This document shows, in pieces, positions 1 through 12,255 of a stretch of 64,000 nt of DNA (positions are counted from its first letter, which is position 1; every line of letters starts with the position of its first letter). The notes beneath the pieces are model-generated. The model was given only the letters and a program-made list of their open reading frames with translations. It searched no databases and was not told the DNA's origin. Location: contig JAOCPU010000030.1 in assembly GCA_035772785.1 (NCBI GenBank), forward strand, positions 186,001 through 250,000, in the 5' to 3' direction. The position numbers and the translations under genes are program-made. The stretch is from Phlebiopsis flavidoalba (Eukaryota > Basidiomycota > Agaricomycetes > Polyporales > Phanerochaetaceae).

Positions 1-277
1 ACGATGACGATGGTCAACAAGTACTAGCTGCAAGAAAGTTAGCCATGAAATGCATGCAAAATCCCGGCCGACTCGACCTAGATCTAAGCTAACTTCGAGC
101 GAAGGAAGACGCATGGGAATGGACGAATGGTACATACGGAAAAGGTCGAGATACAAATCTACATCTGTCTTTTTGGTATCGTGCGTATTGTACACTCGTT
201 TTATATTTGATTTGTCCCCGGCTCGGTACTAGATAGCCGTGCCTGCTACTACCATCAATCCATTCCAAAGGTGCATC
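1..277. other. Left edge, 3' flank of the pyridoxal kinase gene
   Basis: I see no supported gene here. The only reading frame is a 60-codon stretch with no recognisable motif. The sequence lies downstream of the kinase stop and probably holds its 3' untranslated region. Confidence 0.4.
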
Positions 278-1650
278 TCATCTGGGGCGGCGGACTGTGC
301 GAAGGACGTCTTGACCTTGAATCCAATCTGAGCTCTCGCCCTCATCATTCTCCGAATCTTCCGTTCAGGGTCCTTGGCCATCGAGCTCTTCATCCTGTCG
401 GTAACCTATCTTCCTCAGGCAACGACGCAGCATACTCATGCGTTCGCAGTCAGTATCGCATGCGTTTTGGACAACGCCTGCGTGACAGCATACGCCAGCG
501 TACTCCTCACCGTCCCGCTCCACGCGGGCCAGCGTAGTGTCAAACGACGACAAGGTGCAGAGAATAGTTCTCCGACGGCCCGGATGAAGTAGCCAGGTAG
601 ACAGTTCCACGGAGCGGGAGCGAGTGTGCACCACGGATGGATGATCTGCCTTTGCCTTGTCCGTTGATGAGGAAGCGATGGAAAGTAAGAAGTCTTTGTC
701 GGCGTCCAGGTCCGCTGTCGGTGGGGGGCGAGCCTGTGCTGGCAGTGCTTCCAGCAGCCATCGGCGAAGCGGGAGTGGAGCTGATCACGACGTTCGGAAC
801 GCGGTGCTCTTCGTGCAAAATGCGCAGGGCGCGGCGCAGCGACGGAGGTCGGTCATCTTGACGTCTGTCAGAACCCTGGGGAGAGTCAGAAGCTGAAGCG
901 AGAGCGTGTGAGGCCACAAGAAGAGTCTTTACTCGACCTGCGAACCAATTGGGCGTATAATCGTGGATAAGGGAAGCATGGCTCTGTAGATCGGTATGAC
1001 ATCGGGAGAGACATAAAGTTTCCCGGAATCGCCAAGCACAGCTGGATTACATTCAGTTAGAGCAATAGGCCTTCTGCAGAAGCAGGTCCACGTACGATCC
1101 AGCACCGTAGATCAACCCTGGGTTTTTCTCCCGGAGGCTCCGAGCAGCGAGAGAACCGCAGACAGGGCTTCACCGCCTGGTATGAATACCCTAAAATGAT
1201 AGGATTTAGGGCTCCACAATTATCCACAAATCTTTTTATGCAAGGACCTGTTAGAAGTCGTCGTTCTGCACATCTGGCCGTAAAAGTCCGATTTTGCTCC
1301 ATAAAGCCCGAAGATGATTGCGACTCTGGCAGCCGTGGCAACGTGGCCCGCCAAATCGGCCATATCCTAGCAGGAAAACATAAAAGGCACGTAGAAGCTG
1401 CATGAGAAGTAAAGAAGCCTTCAAGGCGGCTCACCAGAGTGATTCGAAAAGTTGACGGTATGCATCTGCGAGTAGCTTCATCAGCGTGCACAAGCACACG
1501 GACCCAAGCCAAGTCTCCGCTCGAATCATCCTCGCTAGAACTTACGTCAACATCGTAGCCCAAGCATTGCAAGGGAAATACAGCAGCCTTTCCGCCTACG
1601 TAACCAAACGCTACGTGCGACTGGATACTGAGCACGCGTCCCTTCGACAT
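278..1650 (-). CDS. Pyridoxal kinase (vitamin B6 salvage), frame-disrupted
   Basis: Phosphorylates pyridoxal, pyridoxine or pyridoxamine with ATP in the cytosol (PfkB/ribokinase fold; Bud16-like in fungi). The first exon, 1650-1546, reads [20 protein letters not shown], a near-diagnostic pyridoxal kinase start. It is followed by a small exon at 1465-1435 giving TVNFSNHSG, then YGRFGG from 1366 downward, then [10 protein letters not shown] near 1180. After a further intron (about 1095-1042) comes [20 protein letters not shown] near 1010, matching the family's GDNGKLYV segment. The C-terminal half ([20 protein letters not shown]-like, [14 protein letters not shown]) is recognisable only by switching frames. 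The likely stop is at 278-280. Shifts occur in the TIITPNWFEVE region (one base lost, one gained near 950-970). Exon order is collinear with the family, so I read it as a real gene with consensus errors. Identity is confident; exact exon ends in the 3' half are not. Confidence 0.88.
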
Positions 1651-3206
1651 CGTATCTTAAGCTCGTGTGTGCTCGATGAGACAAGCTGAGTCCATGCGCA
1701 GAAGAGCTGACTCGGCGGGCGGTCTGTCTGGCGCTTCGTGGCCGAGTGATTGCTGCCTGGTGATTGGCCCGAGCGGACAGAACGTTAATGTCGTACATAA
1801 TGTGGGAGTGCAGCATAAGCAGATTCAAGCTAGGCGAGGTGTGCGCATCAAGATCGAATACAAAGGATGCAAGAATGGATGATGGGTTGGAGGTAAGTCT
1901 TCGTCAGCCGAGCCAGTGAGTTGAACTGGAAAGTCGGTCGCTCTCCTGAATGGCACCGTGGGGGGATGTCATCCCAGGCTCCGCGATGGAACCCAAAGTA
2001 AATTATTAATATGAATGGCTCAATAGGAGCACAGCTACCGCCGTTCAACCACCGAGCTGTCATCCCCCGCTGTGATACGAAACTGCATTCGGGAACCAAT
2101 GGCCGCGAAACTTATACACGGTATCATCGGGGGATGGTGGGGGGAGACTCCGTGAAAGAGTATGATGCCAACCTGCTGACACCATCGTGACGCGACACGC
2201 CCCGTACACAAGGAAGGTCTTATACACGCACAAAATTGCCCGGAACCGACCCATGGTTCGCGAATGCAGCCAAAAAAAGACAGCGCGTGTGGCACAGATC
2301 CCTGCAATCAATGTACTAAGCCCACACAGATCCCTGACGTACGATCATTCGCATGACCTTATCTGCTATAGGCCGCCACCATTTTGAAGTTCACATAAAC
2401 CTTGCAGCGTCAGCCAAGCTTCTGCGTGCCTGTAGAGCAGTGGTGAGAGTTCGCGAGTGTGAATCTTTTGCGACCAGGATCACCACCGCTGAAGTCAGCA
2501 CTCTCAACCAGGCGGCTGATGTTGCGTAAAGGAGTTCTTACCCCCGCGGAGCTCATCGTGTAACACAGATAGTACTCGATAAATCATGGTGGCGAGCCTT
2601 CGGAGGGCGGAGCGCTGCACATACGGCGGTCACCGCGTCGTATGCTGTTTTGCAGAAATAGTAAACGGACGCCATCAATTTATCAATTGATTGCCGCCTG
2701 CGATAAGTGCCTTACCGGAGAACGTTTGCAGGACTTACTCTAACCCAGGATCCTCACATTCCCGAATCTCTATATTCGTCGACCAACAAGGGAAAGGCTT
2801 TGTGCTTGGAGACCTGGATTATCCAACCTCGGCATGCGCGCTCGCCACGGTTGGGAAATCGGCAAGCCGAATATCTGGTGGAGCTTCGTAGCTAATCCGT
2901 ACGAACGTCGCTCGCGCCGTTTCGGGGGCTTCGACCACCGCTACGAATCACAGTCGAGCCGGAAACTTTGAATCTCGATTTTGACATGAACTCTCCCCGG
3001 TGTTGGCTCAGGACTTATTGAAGAGTCTGCGGGCTTACTTCCGGACTCGCATCACGCTTCACCACCGCCCAGCCAGTATATCAGATGACCACTTTGAGCT
3101 TCCGATCCATACTGGCCCCACGACAGATTAGTCGTCGTAATAAAAGGGCTCCTCGAAGCGATGCCGACAGTACCCACTTCCCTCCTTCACTAGCTTCTAC
3201 ACAAAC
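1651..3206. other. Intergenic or unassigned, 1.5 kb
   Basis: Between the divergent pyridoxal kinase and aromatic hydroxylase starts. It presumably carries both promoters. Short frames at 2691-2891 (+) and 2060-2311 (-) have no motif I recognise. The frame at 2691-2891 contains DQQGKGFVLGDLDYPTSA-like composition and could be an exon of an unrecognised gene, but nothing joins to it convincingly. Confidence 0.35.
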
Positions 3207-5987
3207 ATGACAATTCCACGCGCAAAGAGAGCAACCGTCGACGGTCCCCTCGTTATTGGCGCTGGGCCCCAGTCTGACCTGCTGGCTGCGAACGCTTTTG
3301 GGCAAAGGCGGGGGGGTAATGTGTCCGCATAGTACGATCAAAACAGGTGATGTCCTCGTCTTTTCTATGCCTGTTCGGCGGGGGCTCGGACAGAACTGTA
3401 ATTGTGTTCGTTACTATTTCCACTGTTATTTTTTGCTTTAGACGCTTGAAGTCGCGGGCGGATATGTGGACGGAAAATCACTGCGCACGCAGCAAGCCAA
3501 GCCCTGCGACAGAAATTTGACCATCACAGCGGAAATGGGCCGCAGCAAGCAGACCTGGCGCCTTCATAACTGCCTTGTGAAAACCCTTTTCAATAAGCTG
3601 ACTTGGCAGTTCTAGAGACCAGTTGAAACTATGCGGCCGGCCAGCCGACGGCATACAACACACGGACTATATGCGATGTATTGCAGGTAAGGTTTACATT
3701 CTGGTGCATGTTGGTGAACATGATCGTCACTGATTGGACACGTAGAGTTTACGGCTTGGGCCGAACGATTGCTTCGCGAAGGCAATCAGTTGCACATGGC
3801 TGGTAAGTCACACGCCGCGCCTTCTACAGAAAACGCGTTCTAAGCTTACCCAGCATCGCAGGCTTTGTATAACCAAAGTCCCAATGGCGGCATTGAACGT
3901 ACAAGGCCGCGCAGCAGATGTTAGTGCACCAACGGCACGCTATTCCATTCGAGGTGCAGTATCAATCACCAACGGTCGGTCCCTCGTCTCGATGTGATGC
4001 TGACGGAGTACCCAGGTATACCCTGCACAGGGAGCCATCGAAAACATCTTTTCTGGATCTCCATTGGCGTCAATGGGAGTAATTGTCGTATACCGATCAC
4101 CTGTTGTAAACCTCATCGATAGACCAGCTCTACCTCCCGATGAGGCCGAGCTGCAGGAGACAACCCACAGCACCCCGTCAAGGTTCGTGGCTTGACAAAC
4201 ATCCTTTCCTAGTTCGTGTTCGTTTACTCACCTTCTTCCCACAGGTCCGTTGTGCTTAAAGTACCTCGCAGCAGAGCAGGGTCAGACGGATACAGAGCAT
4301 CGTCCAGGCCAAATACGTTATCGGAGCAGAATGGTGGCTCACATCTTTTCATGCGATGACAGCGAATATTGATTCTCCTGTACAATCTCTAGGCCGCTCA
4401 CTCATGTGTCCCGAAAGCAGTTCGGCATTTCTATGGACGGCGAGCAAGACAAAGTATGTCATTACCTGTGCGGTTCGGCGTACCTTGCACATCTTGATGA
4501 CTTGCAGATTACATCTGCGGGTGTCGTCGACATCGTGCCCGACACGGACTTTCCCGACATCCGTAACCGGACCGCCGTCCACTCGAACAACGGCTCTGCA
4601 TGATCCATGTGTCCAACGTGAGGGCGACAAGGTCCGGCTCTACCTGCAACTCACCGATAGCGATGTCGTCAACCCCCGAGACCGGTCGGGTCGACAAGGA
4701 CAAGATGGGTCCCTGAGAAGTTGATGCAACGTCGCCAAGAAATCCTTCTATCCGTACTCCATGCACGCAGAGGAGTTTGACTGTGTGGACGATCTACATC
4801 AGTGAGTTCTTCCTTTTTATTTGCAGCGCGCATGAGTTCTAATACCTCATTAGTCGGACAAACGTGTGGCGTCGCAATTCTCTGTTCATGAGCGCGTCTT
4901 TATCGCCGGCGATGCATGCCTCTACACACTCCCCTAAGGCCGGTCAAGGCATGAATCGCGAGTAATGAATGACACTCACAACCTTAGTGCGTCCTGTATC
5001 CTGCTTTGTTTTTACTCCAACTCAACGTTCCGGTAGTCTGGAAGATCAGCCACGTTCTTCGAGGTTGGGCCTGATTATTCCCTTCTGAAGACAGTGAGCC
5101 CGAATCCATGATCTGAGGTATACCAGCCCTCTGACCAGTCTCCCAGTACGAGTTCGAGCGTCGAAAATAACGCACAAGACTCTCATTAACTTCGACAAGA
5201 AGATTTTCAGCCCTCTTCTCGGGAAAGTGGCCAAAAATGCCAAAACACAAAGAGAACCAGGATCGGCATCAGCCACGAAGAGTTCCTTGCGTAAGTCGCA
5301 TCCGGTTTTGTACTCGCTGTCTGCCACTAACGGCCAATAGCGCCTTCCAAACCTTCGGTGCCTTCACCTCCGGCATCGGAATCCACTACCTCCCCTCGTC
5401 AATTGTAAATACAGCACATCAGTCGTGCGCGCCGCGCCTCGTCATAGGCCAGGCGTATGCTCCACACGTCTTCGTACGTGGCCGCAGACGCGCGCCCGCT
5501 TGAGATCCAGGACCTCCTCCCGCGGATACGCGCTTCAAGGTGCTCGTCTTTGCTGGCGAGACAGGCAACGCGGAGCAGCTTGCGCGTGTGCGTGCGCTCG
5601 CGGAAGCCGTCGACGGTCCACAAGGCTTCTACACCAAGTTTGGTGGTGGCGAAGGTGTTTGATGTCATGTCGATATGCTCGGCGACGAAGGAGGAGATCA
5701 ACTACACGGACTTGCCCTCTGTGTTCAGGACGCACTGGTCAAAGTAAGTAGCGCTTCCGTCACAGGCGATTGGAGGCGCTAATGTGCTGTTGCTCCAGAG
5801 TCCTCCTAGACGACAAAGACATGGTTCCAAACGTAGCGGTGGTGATGGATACGAAAAGTACGGCATCGACCCAACCAAGGGTGCCGTGGGTAGTCGTTCG
5901 TCCAGACGGTTACGTTTGGCATCGTCGCCCCTTACCGAAAACGTCAACGACATCCGGGACTATTTTGCGAGTTTCATGAAGGCGTAA
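3207..5987 (+). CDS. FAD-dependent aromatic hydroxylase, phenol 2-monooxygenase family
   Basis: Predicted to hydroxylate a phenolic ring using FAD, NADPH and O2. The start ATG at 3207 begins MTIPRAKRATVDGPLVIGAG, giving the N-terminal Rossmann GxGP motif. Further collinear pieces are ADGIQ-like (about 3640), YGL..ERLLREGNQLHMA (about 3750-3800), NQSPNGGIERT (about 3880), FGISMDGEQ (about 4420), VDIVPDTDFPDIRNRTAVHS (about 4530-4590), REGDKVRLYLQLTDSD (about 4620-4660) and the second FAD motif GDACxTHSPKAGQGMN (about 4905-4950). The C-terminal thioredoxin-like dimerisation domain follows: FTSGIGIHYLPSSIVN, DARPLEIQDLLP, SATKEEINYTDLPSVFRTHW (5680-5740), GGDGYEKYGIDPTKGAV and DIRDYFASFMKA with stop at 5985. 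This two-domain architecture is typical of the fungal phenol hydroxylase group. Several introns and many single-base shifts interrupt it. The real substrate cannot be read from sequence. Confidence 0.88.
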
Positions 5988-6132
5988 TTTTCTTTTTCTG
6001 AACATTTATGTACTACTATTGGGAATTCAGTAAGATACCATGTCAATTACATCGGTACGTGTAGTGGTCCAATTCATAATGTTGCAGTATATCTCGTATA
6101 GATTCTTCCAAAACACACATTCTACGTGAGCT

Positions 6133-7313
6133 TCAGCGTGGAACGAAGGAGCTGCAAACGTGACTACATGCCTTACAGTCCTCATGTCTGTGCGTTGATG
6201 CTGGCCCAGCGTCCCCACAGCTCTGCTCCAACTCTTCCTGACCTCCTTTCTCAGCCTAGACATTGTGGCCTCTAGCATCTTCCGTCGTCGTTCTTCTCGC
6301 GAGTCTTGAGCGTTTTGGTTGCTGAGGAGCCTCCCAGAACATATCCACCGCCTGCGGACAGTATGTGTGCGTCGTTCTCGAGAGGTCTCGTAAGCATCGC
6401 CCGAGCCTCGTAGTTGATGTGCTCCTTCAGAAGCTGCCCGTTCGAATTCTGCAACTTCTCTATTCAGCTTGGAGTTAAGCTCCTTGAAACTGCGAGGATA
6501 TCAATTCGTCCAATATGGTGTCGCGCAATGGTGAACAGAAACGCGATAACGTACGTTATTATCGTGGTCGTCCGCCCCAAACATTGTGCGTCATACTCGT
6601 GACACAAGACTCGCCGGACCTCTCGGTACGCTCTGAACCCATCATAGGCATTCGTACGCAGTCTAAGCTTGATCGCCTGGCCAGCATTAACATTGAGATC
6701 CGAGCAAATGCCTGGGCTGCTCATGCGGGGCCAGTTCGGTGAGCGTGCCCCACAGAGAAGCGATGCGTGTGCATGATGTGCATGATCGCCGGGTCAGATG
6801 CGAGCCGAGAAAGCACTGCTTTCGCTGACTCGGGGTTGGGAAGGTGAGGAAGCGGAACTAGATCGTGGAAGCGGTATTGTATGGAGGATGATGACTGCGA
6901 GCCTGTCGAACGAACCTGCGTACCGGCACAATTAGTCGCGTATGCAGAGGGAACAACGTATCGTGGCACACCTTCGTCTGTGGTTTGGAGGCTCTCTCTC
7001 GCATCACCTGCTCCCCGCCTCTGATGCTCACTCTCGACCTGTTTCAGTTGGCCAAGCTCTTCCGCCGTGGATCCCAACATTTGTATTCTCATACCATCCT
7101 TGAGGCCTGTCCTTGAACAATAAGAATCGTCGTGTTTAGAGATGGGTTTCTTTCCTTTGTACAGGAGCTTCTGGTTAGCTTTTGGGACGGTAGTCAATTC
7201 CTCCAACTTTGTATGTAGTCCATCGAGTGTGATGTCTTGGGGCAGCGAAAGCGAGTATGTGCTCACCCTCGGTGGGTGAGAGTGAGCGACAAAGTGCTGA
7301 AAGAAGAAGCCAT
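6133..7313 (-). CDS. Ubiquitin-like plus WLM metalloprotease (Wss1-like)
   Basis: WLM proteases are zinc metallopeptidases. Wss1 in yeast acts on DNA-protein crosslinks and SUMO-linked proteins; this member belongs to the subgroup with an N-terminal ubiquitin-like domain. The start at 7313 gives MASSFSTLSLTLTHRG, then after a one-base shift STYSLSLPQDITLDGLHTKL and KANQKLLYKGKK, a ubiquitin fold with a Lys-rich end. The middle is RYRFHDLVPLPHLPN-like text. The WLM core (6464-6724) reads FRAYREVRRVLCHE and then, in the next frame, MTHNVWG and ADDHDNN, so the zinc ligands of the HExTHNxxxxH motif are present but split by two frame changes. An intron (about 6485-6550) follows, then FKELNSKLNREVAEFERAA. 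The C-terminus carries a basic coiled stretch, RKMLEATMSRLRKE, near 6260. The stop at 6133 is tentative. Confidence 0.85.
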
Positions 7314-8585
7314 TATAAATTGGGAACGGTGTAAAATAACAAAGCTGAGAAGTAGATGGCAGTACAGAATCGAGAAGGAAAGTATTACGAATGACGCGTA
7401 CAGGAAGGCGTCATGCACCTCGGCCTTGCTGTCTAGTAAGTTTGGCGCTATCATTAACGCCCAAATTGGGCCCCCCACGGTTGTGGCGTCCATGCTAGCG
7501 GGCCTCCGTAGTCACATTCTATATCTCCATCCTTCAGAGGGCCGCCTACCACAACTTGTTTACGAACCACACGCATCTTCCGACTCGCAGTCTCAAGCTC
7601 ATGCCAATTAGAAAAAAACTACATTGCGATTAGCTTTATATAGGTAGTGCACATATGAAGAGTACCGAAGAGTTATGAATCGCGAGGACCCGACTCTAGC
7701 GAGTATTATTTCTTGCTCAAAGAGAAGAGTCTAGCAACACACGGCACCGTCTAAGCACTCTTGAGATTTTTTGTCAAAGAGGACACTGCCGCTACATTGA
7801 GAGGCTCTATTGGTCAGCGTGGCTGAAACGATGTTGTGAGTTGTATCGATCACTGGCACCATGGTTGACATCGTACAGTTAATTCTTCAAACTCTATAGA
7901 CATTCGTGCGTTTTACTGCGTATTTGTTTTCGGGACACTTCAACAATTCGATAAGTTTCTTGCTCGGAAACGCCTGAGGCTGCTCATATGAGTGGCTCAA
8001 AGGTCTGTCAAGAGTTGAGGTGAAACTCAGCCGATCGACGCCGAAATTCAGGTCAAGTTTCAATGATACCAGGTCGCTATGACAATTTTTATAGCTATGG
8101 AATTTTTTGCGCACTGTTTTTGCACAAATAGGAGCTATTCCACCGACGGGGGTTTTTTGCGGATTGAACCTATATAGATCCAGGTCAGGGTAAGACCGGA
8201 CTCGGTCGCTTTCAAAGTCAACGGTCATCCGCGGTCCAGAATGTCGCGGGGGGTCTGGGCTGGGACCACTGTTTGACGTAATGTTGCGGAGAGCTGTATT
8301 TTGGTCCTGTGTACAGCCGCGGTACACATCTCGAATCGCGATCAAACACGACGCACCTGGTGCGGCCACACGTGGCGATGGCGCATATCAGGAAACTACA
8401 ACGACTACCCTACTAGGTGAGCTTTTTACGACATGGCGCATCCGAATTTGCCTATAAATCCTTGCGAAGATCTTCATCACTGTGATTGCCTAGACTTTTT
8501 CATCCCGCATTCGTCACACGACGACGCACGCACACTCCGCATGTAGGGAGGACAGCCGCCTGAGATCATCTCATTCACTGCTAGC
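7314..8585. other. Unassigned stretch with one 160-codon frame
   Basis: The interval holds the 5' flank of the WLM gene and, at 7887-8369 on the minus strand, a 160-residue open frame rich in Ser, Pro, Arg and Lys without a family motif. I cannot say that frame is a gene. No RNA gene or long repeat was visible. Confidence 0.3.
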
Positions 8586-9132
8586 ATGGTTGAATTGGTC
8601 GACTGCTGCTCAGGAGCATCGGTAGACCGTCAAATAATCTCAAAACCCCCTTTTCTACCCGTGAGTGACCCTCGCATTTCTTCTGCAGGTGTCATTGCGG
8701 TAACGTTTGTGAATCACGAGAACTTCGGCAAATATGGGGGGCATGCACATGATAGGCTCTTCTGGCTAACGGTAGTGCCCCTCGACCAACGATCCACCAA
8801 GTGTTTTAATTTGAATGATAGCCATTGGAGTCGCTTCTTTCTGCGAGAAGTGCGGTCGCATGTCACAGATCAACACCACCGACAGAACCGCATACACGTT
8901 TCGTGTCCTCCAAGGAAGACTGCGGCGTCTATCCTTCACGATTCCGAAGCACGGTAGGGGAAATGTTGAGCACAATGTGTTTCATAGCCGTCGTGGAGCA
9001 TACCCGATGATGTCATTGAAGACTCTAGCTCACGTTGTCTCTTGCGGCCGTAAGCAAAACAATGCACGGATTCGCTGCTCCATTGCGGTGTCAACTCTGT
9101 CGAGGTTGTATCAGTTGTACCATGGCCCATGA
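8586..9132 (+). CDS. Possible small protein gene, unrecognised
   Basis: An ATG at 8586 opens MVELVDCCSGASVDRQ. A plausible intron (GTGAGTGACC..TTCTGCAG, about 8661-8688) would join it to VIAVTFVNHENFGKYGGHAH. Several overlapping frames extend to about 9130, including FCEKCGRMSQINTTDRTAY with a CxxC pair. No frame is clearly preferred and I do not recognise a family. Given the indel rate elsewhere it could be one small gene split by shifts, or non-coding. Confidence 0.25.
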
Positions 9133-9446
9133 GTACGACTGATTGTTCGCTTACTAGGCGAGATGCAAGGCCTCGTCAATCGTCTGTGACTTTGTTCTTC
9201 ATTATAGGCGGCAGGACGCGACTGAACAGGCTCTCTATTCGAGTCGTTAAACGGTCAACATTCTATTGTCATATTATTATTACGATGATGAGCGAGCAGT
9301 GGCCAAACAGAGATGGAAATAACTACTACTAGTTACAAATACTGACAACGCAAAAGTATAGAGGTCATAAATACATAAATGCCCGTTATGATAAGATAAA
9401 GATCAGGTAGGAGACATCGAGCTTCCGACCCCCCGTAGCTAGAGCT

Positions 9447-10693
9447 TCAGACGATGGGCACAATCATAACGGAAGGCAATGTACAGTATACTACTGTTTG
9501 GTCACCGTTCCTAGAGGCTGTGGGTTGCCCGTACGTATTATATGGATGGCCGTCATCGTCTTGGTCTTGCATCGCCTCTGTCGGATAGAGTTCGTAGGGC
9601 GTGGAATGATATGTCGCACTCGGGTTTAATACGGCATTGTGAGCGACAGGGCTAGACCAGCCGCCGTTATACTGCAACAAGACCTTGTCAGCAAGTAGCA
9701 ATACGAGCATTTATATTGTAAAGCGTTTACCATATCCTGAGAGATCATCGGAGAGTAATGGGCGTTCATCCTTGCACGGGTTTCCAGAGCACCCCCTAGG
9801 TGGGGCCCAATGTACGGCTGCTCTACCATGTGGACCCCCATCCCTTCAAGTTGAATGCTCGTCACGCTGTGGGAACCATGAGGGGCCACAACACCATTTG
9901 GGACAGCGTGACGAGGGATAACGCCGTGTGGTGCGTCTGGATGACTGATGTATAGATGTGCCAGTTCATGGGCGAGATTCTCCGGCTCCAGAAAAGGAGG
10001 CTCCATAGGAAATGCTCGGGGCAAATTCGAAGGGTGTTCCGTGTAGGGCACGTGTGCTGGCCCCAGCCTACTGGTCCGCACATGGTCTCGCAGCAGCTTC
10101 GTGCCACATTGTTGCAGTGCCTCTAGAAAGCATGGGTACATGCGGGGATGAGCTCCTAGTCCTTGACCGTGGGCGCGAGTGGGGAAGGGAGGCTACGAGG
10201 TCTTGGTTCGCTGCTCGGCGAACATCGTCGTGTTGATGCTCGCAATCTCTCAGGTGTACTAGACAGTTTCCCTGGACGGTTCGCAATCCACTTTGCTTGA
10301 GGTGGGTCAGCGGCCCAAACTATATCCACAATATCAGAGATGTCCACGAGCCAGATACGGGGTGTACTTACGCTGAGAGGCGGCGGCCTCGCGGTCCCAA
10401 TACGGCTGTCCGTGACGTATAGTGAGGCTGTCGAGTTCCCGCTCGAAGCACTTTTTACAGAAAAGCTTGACTTTATCCCGGGTTCGTCCGCTGCCAGCGA
10501 AGGCTTCCGGCTCTCCTCGCTCGTAGCCAGGGTGGTCGAGAAAGTGGTCGCGATACCAGAGCCGTCTACCAGGTCGCGGATACCTTCGGGAGACAGCTGG
10601 GCGTGGAAGAGAGGGCTCGCTTGAGTTGAGGGGCATGCTCGACATGGCTTGGTGAAGTCGAAACCAACCGTCCATGGGCGTACTTATAGTCAA
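9447..10693 (-). CDS. Cys/His zinc-finger-like protein, unrecognised
   Basis: The first exon (10693 to about 10386) ends in DKVKLFCKKCFERELDSLTI and is followed by a credible intron (GTAAGTACAC..GATATAG, about 10371-10320). The next stretch reads GNCLVHLRDCEHQHDDVRRA near 10265-10210. The spaced CxxC and HxxxCxH pairs could form a BED-like zinc-binding unit, which would suggest DNA binding; this is inference. Downstream (10141-9626) the protein is rich in Pro, His, Met and Leu (for example EPENLAHELAHLYISHPDA and GMGVHMVEQPYIGPHLGG), resembling low-complexity tails of basidiomycete regulators. The end at about 9447 is only the end of the last open frame. It could also be a domesticated transposase fragment, but no catalytic domain is visible. 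Confidence 0.45.
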
Positions 10694-12019
10694 TCACTCG
10701 CACAATCCGACAGACCAACGTCAAGCAAACAGCGGAAAGCTGTTTCGACACAGGTAGCGGACCCTATGTCCCACCACTACCGGGGCGCAAACCACGCTCA
10801 GCTTGTCCATGGTGGCGCATCGAAAGTAAAATGGTGACTAACAAAGTCGTGTCGCAATTTCATCTCTTCACCCAGATCAAACTACACTTGGAGCATTGCA
10901 GACTCGGACCGTATTCCTATATGCAGTATGGGGATAGAACACGAGCTGCACCATACACGTGGCGGTGGCGGCGAGGTTTGTAACCTAGAGACCACGTGAA
11001 CGAAATGAAACGAGACAAGTTCGCCCTTTGTGATAATATAACTGTGACTTTACCACGCCGTGCGACCACTTCGGCGACCCTAGAGGTGTTTTCTTCCTTT
11101 CGCGCCCCTCTCAATACATACGCAGCCAATGTAGCCCAAGGAGGTTTCCATGAGTCAACATGTTCCGTCGCACACACCTTGCCTTTTCTAAGCAACCTCT
11201 TCGTTAGAGTTGTAGGCGCAAAGCCTAGCAGCGTGGAAGAGGCGATCCGCGAAGGATTCACAAAGCAATCGATGACATCAAGTTTGTGTGTATCATTGAA
11301 CCCAGTATAGTAAAGCCAATGAAGCTTCCATACCTACATGTCGTGATTGAGTTGCAAGACCCTGGACCAGAGACAAGGTCGACGCCAGACAACTCAACGT
11401 ACCTTGAGCCATGGTGCAGGCTCCCTGCGGTAAGTACACGACCGTCTGAAAGCAGGAAGCCTCGCCCTCCATCATCGTGGTCCCGCGGCAGCTCGGCACT
11501 AGATGAAATGAGCGGAAAGGATCTCATTTCCGTTCGTGGGTCTCCCAGAGACGTCTGGTCCCGAGTCAACTGCTGTTGATAGCTGTAGCAGAGAGTGTTC
11601 TGAGGAGAGGGACTACTCAGCTAGGCACTGTGTTTCACCTCAGAATCAAGCTACAAGGCTCATGTCGCGTTGCGAAGCTGCATTTTAATCCCCAACACGT
11701 TGGCTAGGGCTGCCGTGTATGAACCTCGTTGGGGCAAGACGGGACCAGAGGCTTTAACGGGATACCACGAAACTGTCGTGGCGGTGCACGTTCAGACCAG
11801 GCACAGCCGAGGTATGCTAGAGTGGGTACGGTCGGGGGGCGAAGCAGGGGCTTATCTTGCGTCCTGCGAGGTCTGGAGACGTTGATACCAATGAGCGTCG
11901 CAAAACAAACAATGATCAAAACAAACAATGAACATTAATGAACATTGATTGAAATTTGAATCGAGACTCGAGACGCCGAAAATTGGAAGAATGAGCGCAA
12001 AAAAGATACACTGTTCCTT
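10694..12019. other. Unassigned 1.3 kb with overlapping short frames and a small repeat
   Basis: Open frames of about 100 codons overlap on both strands (10917-11261 minus, 10996-11310 plus, 11258-11569 minus, 11286-11579 plus) and none shows a motif. Near 11905-11945 a short direct repeat contains two copies of an AAAACAAACAATGA-type unit, next to the 3' side of the tRNA gene. No mobile element ends or terminal inverted repeats were recognised. Confidence 0.3.
11999..12004 (-). terminator. Pol III terminator of tRNA-Gly copy A
   Basis: A run of six T on the minus strand lies about 15 nt after the tRNA 3' end, as expected for RNA polymerase III termination. Confidence 0.75.
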
Positions 12020-12087
12020 GCATTAAGGGGGAATCGAACCCCCGGCGGGTCGATGGCAACGACCCAGGTTACCACTACCATTAATGC
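12020..12087 (-). tRNA. tRNA-Gly(GCC), copy A
   Basis: Read on the minus strand the acceptor arms are GCATTAA and TTAATGC (7 perfect pairs). The anticodon stem is GGTCG/CGACC around the loop TTGCCAT, giving anticodon GCC. The T arm is GGGGG-TTCGATT-CCCCC. The gene is 68 nt because the D arm reads TGGTAGTGG, two bases shorter than in copy B. No intron and no encoded CCA. Confidence 0.93.
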
Positions 12088-12255
12088 GATATCAAAGCGC
12101 CCACCCTCAAAAATCATATTCGATTTCGAATTCAATTACATCATCGCACCACACCCGCCCAACCTCTGAATAATCCTTTCGCTCTCCTTAACTGCAATCA
12201 CCTTCATATTTATCACACCCTGTGCTATAGCTCTACATCTGGAAACCCCCACAAT

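Noticed and set aside
7887..8369. 160-codon minus-strand frame as a gene
   Set aside because: No motif, no splice-supported neighbours and biased composition; kept only as a note in the intergenic entry.
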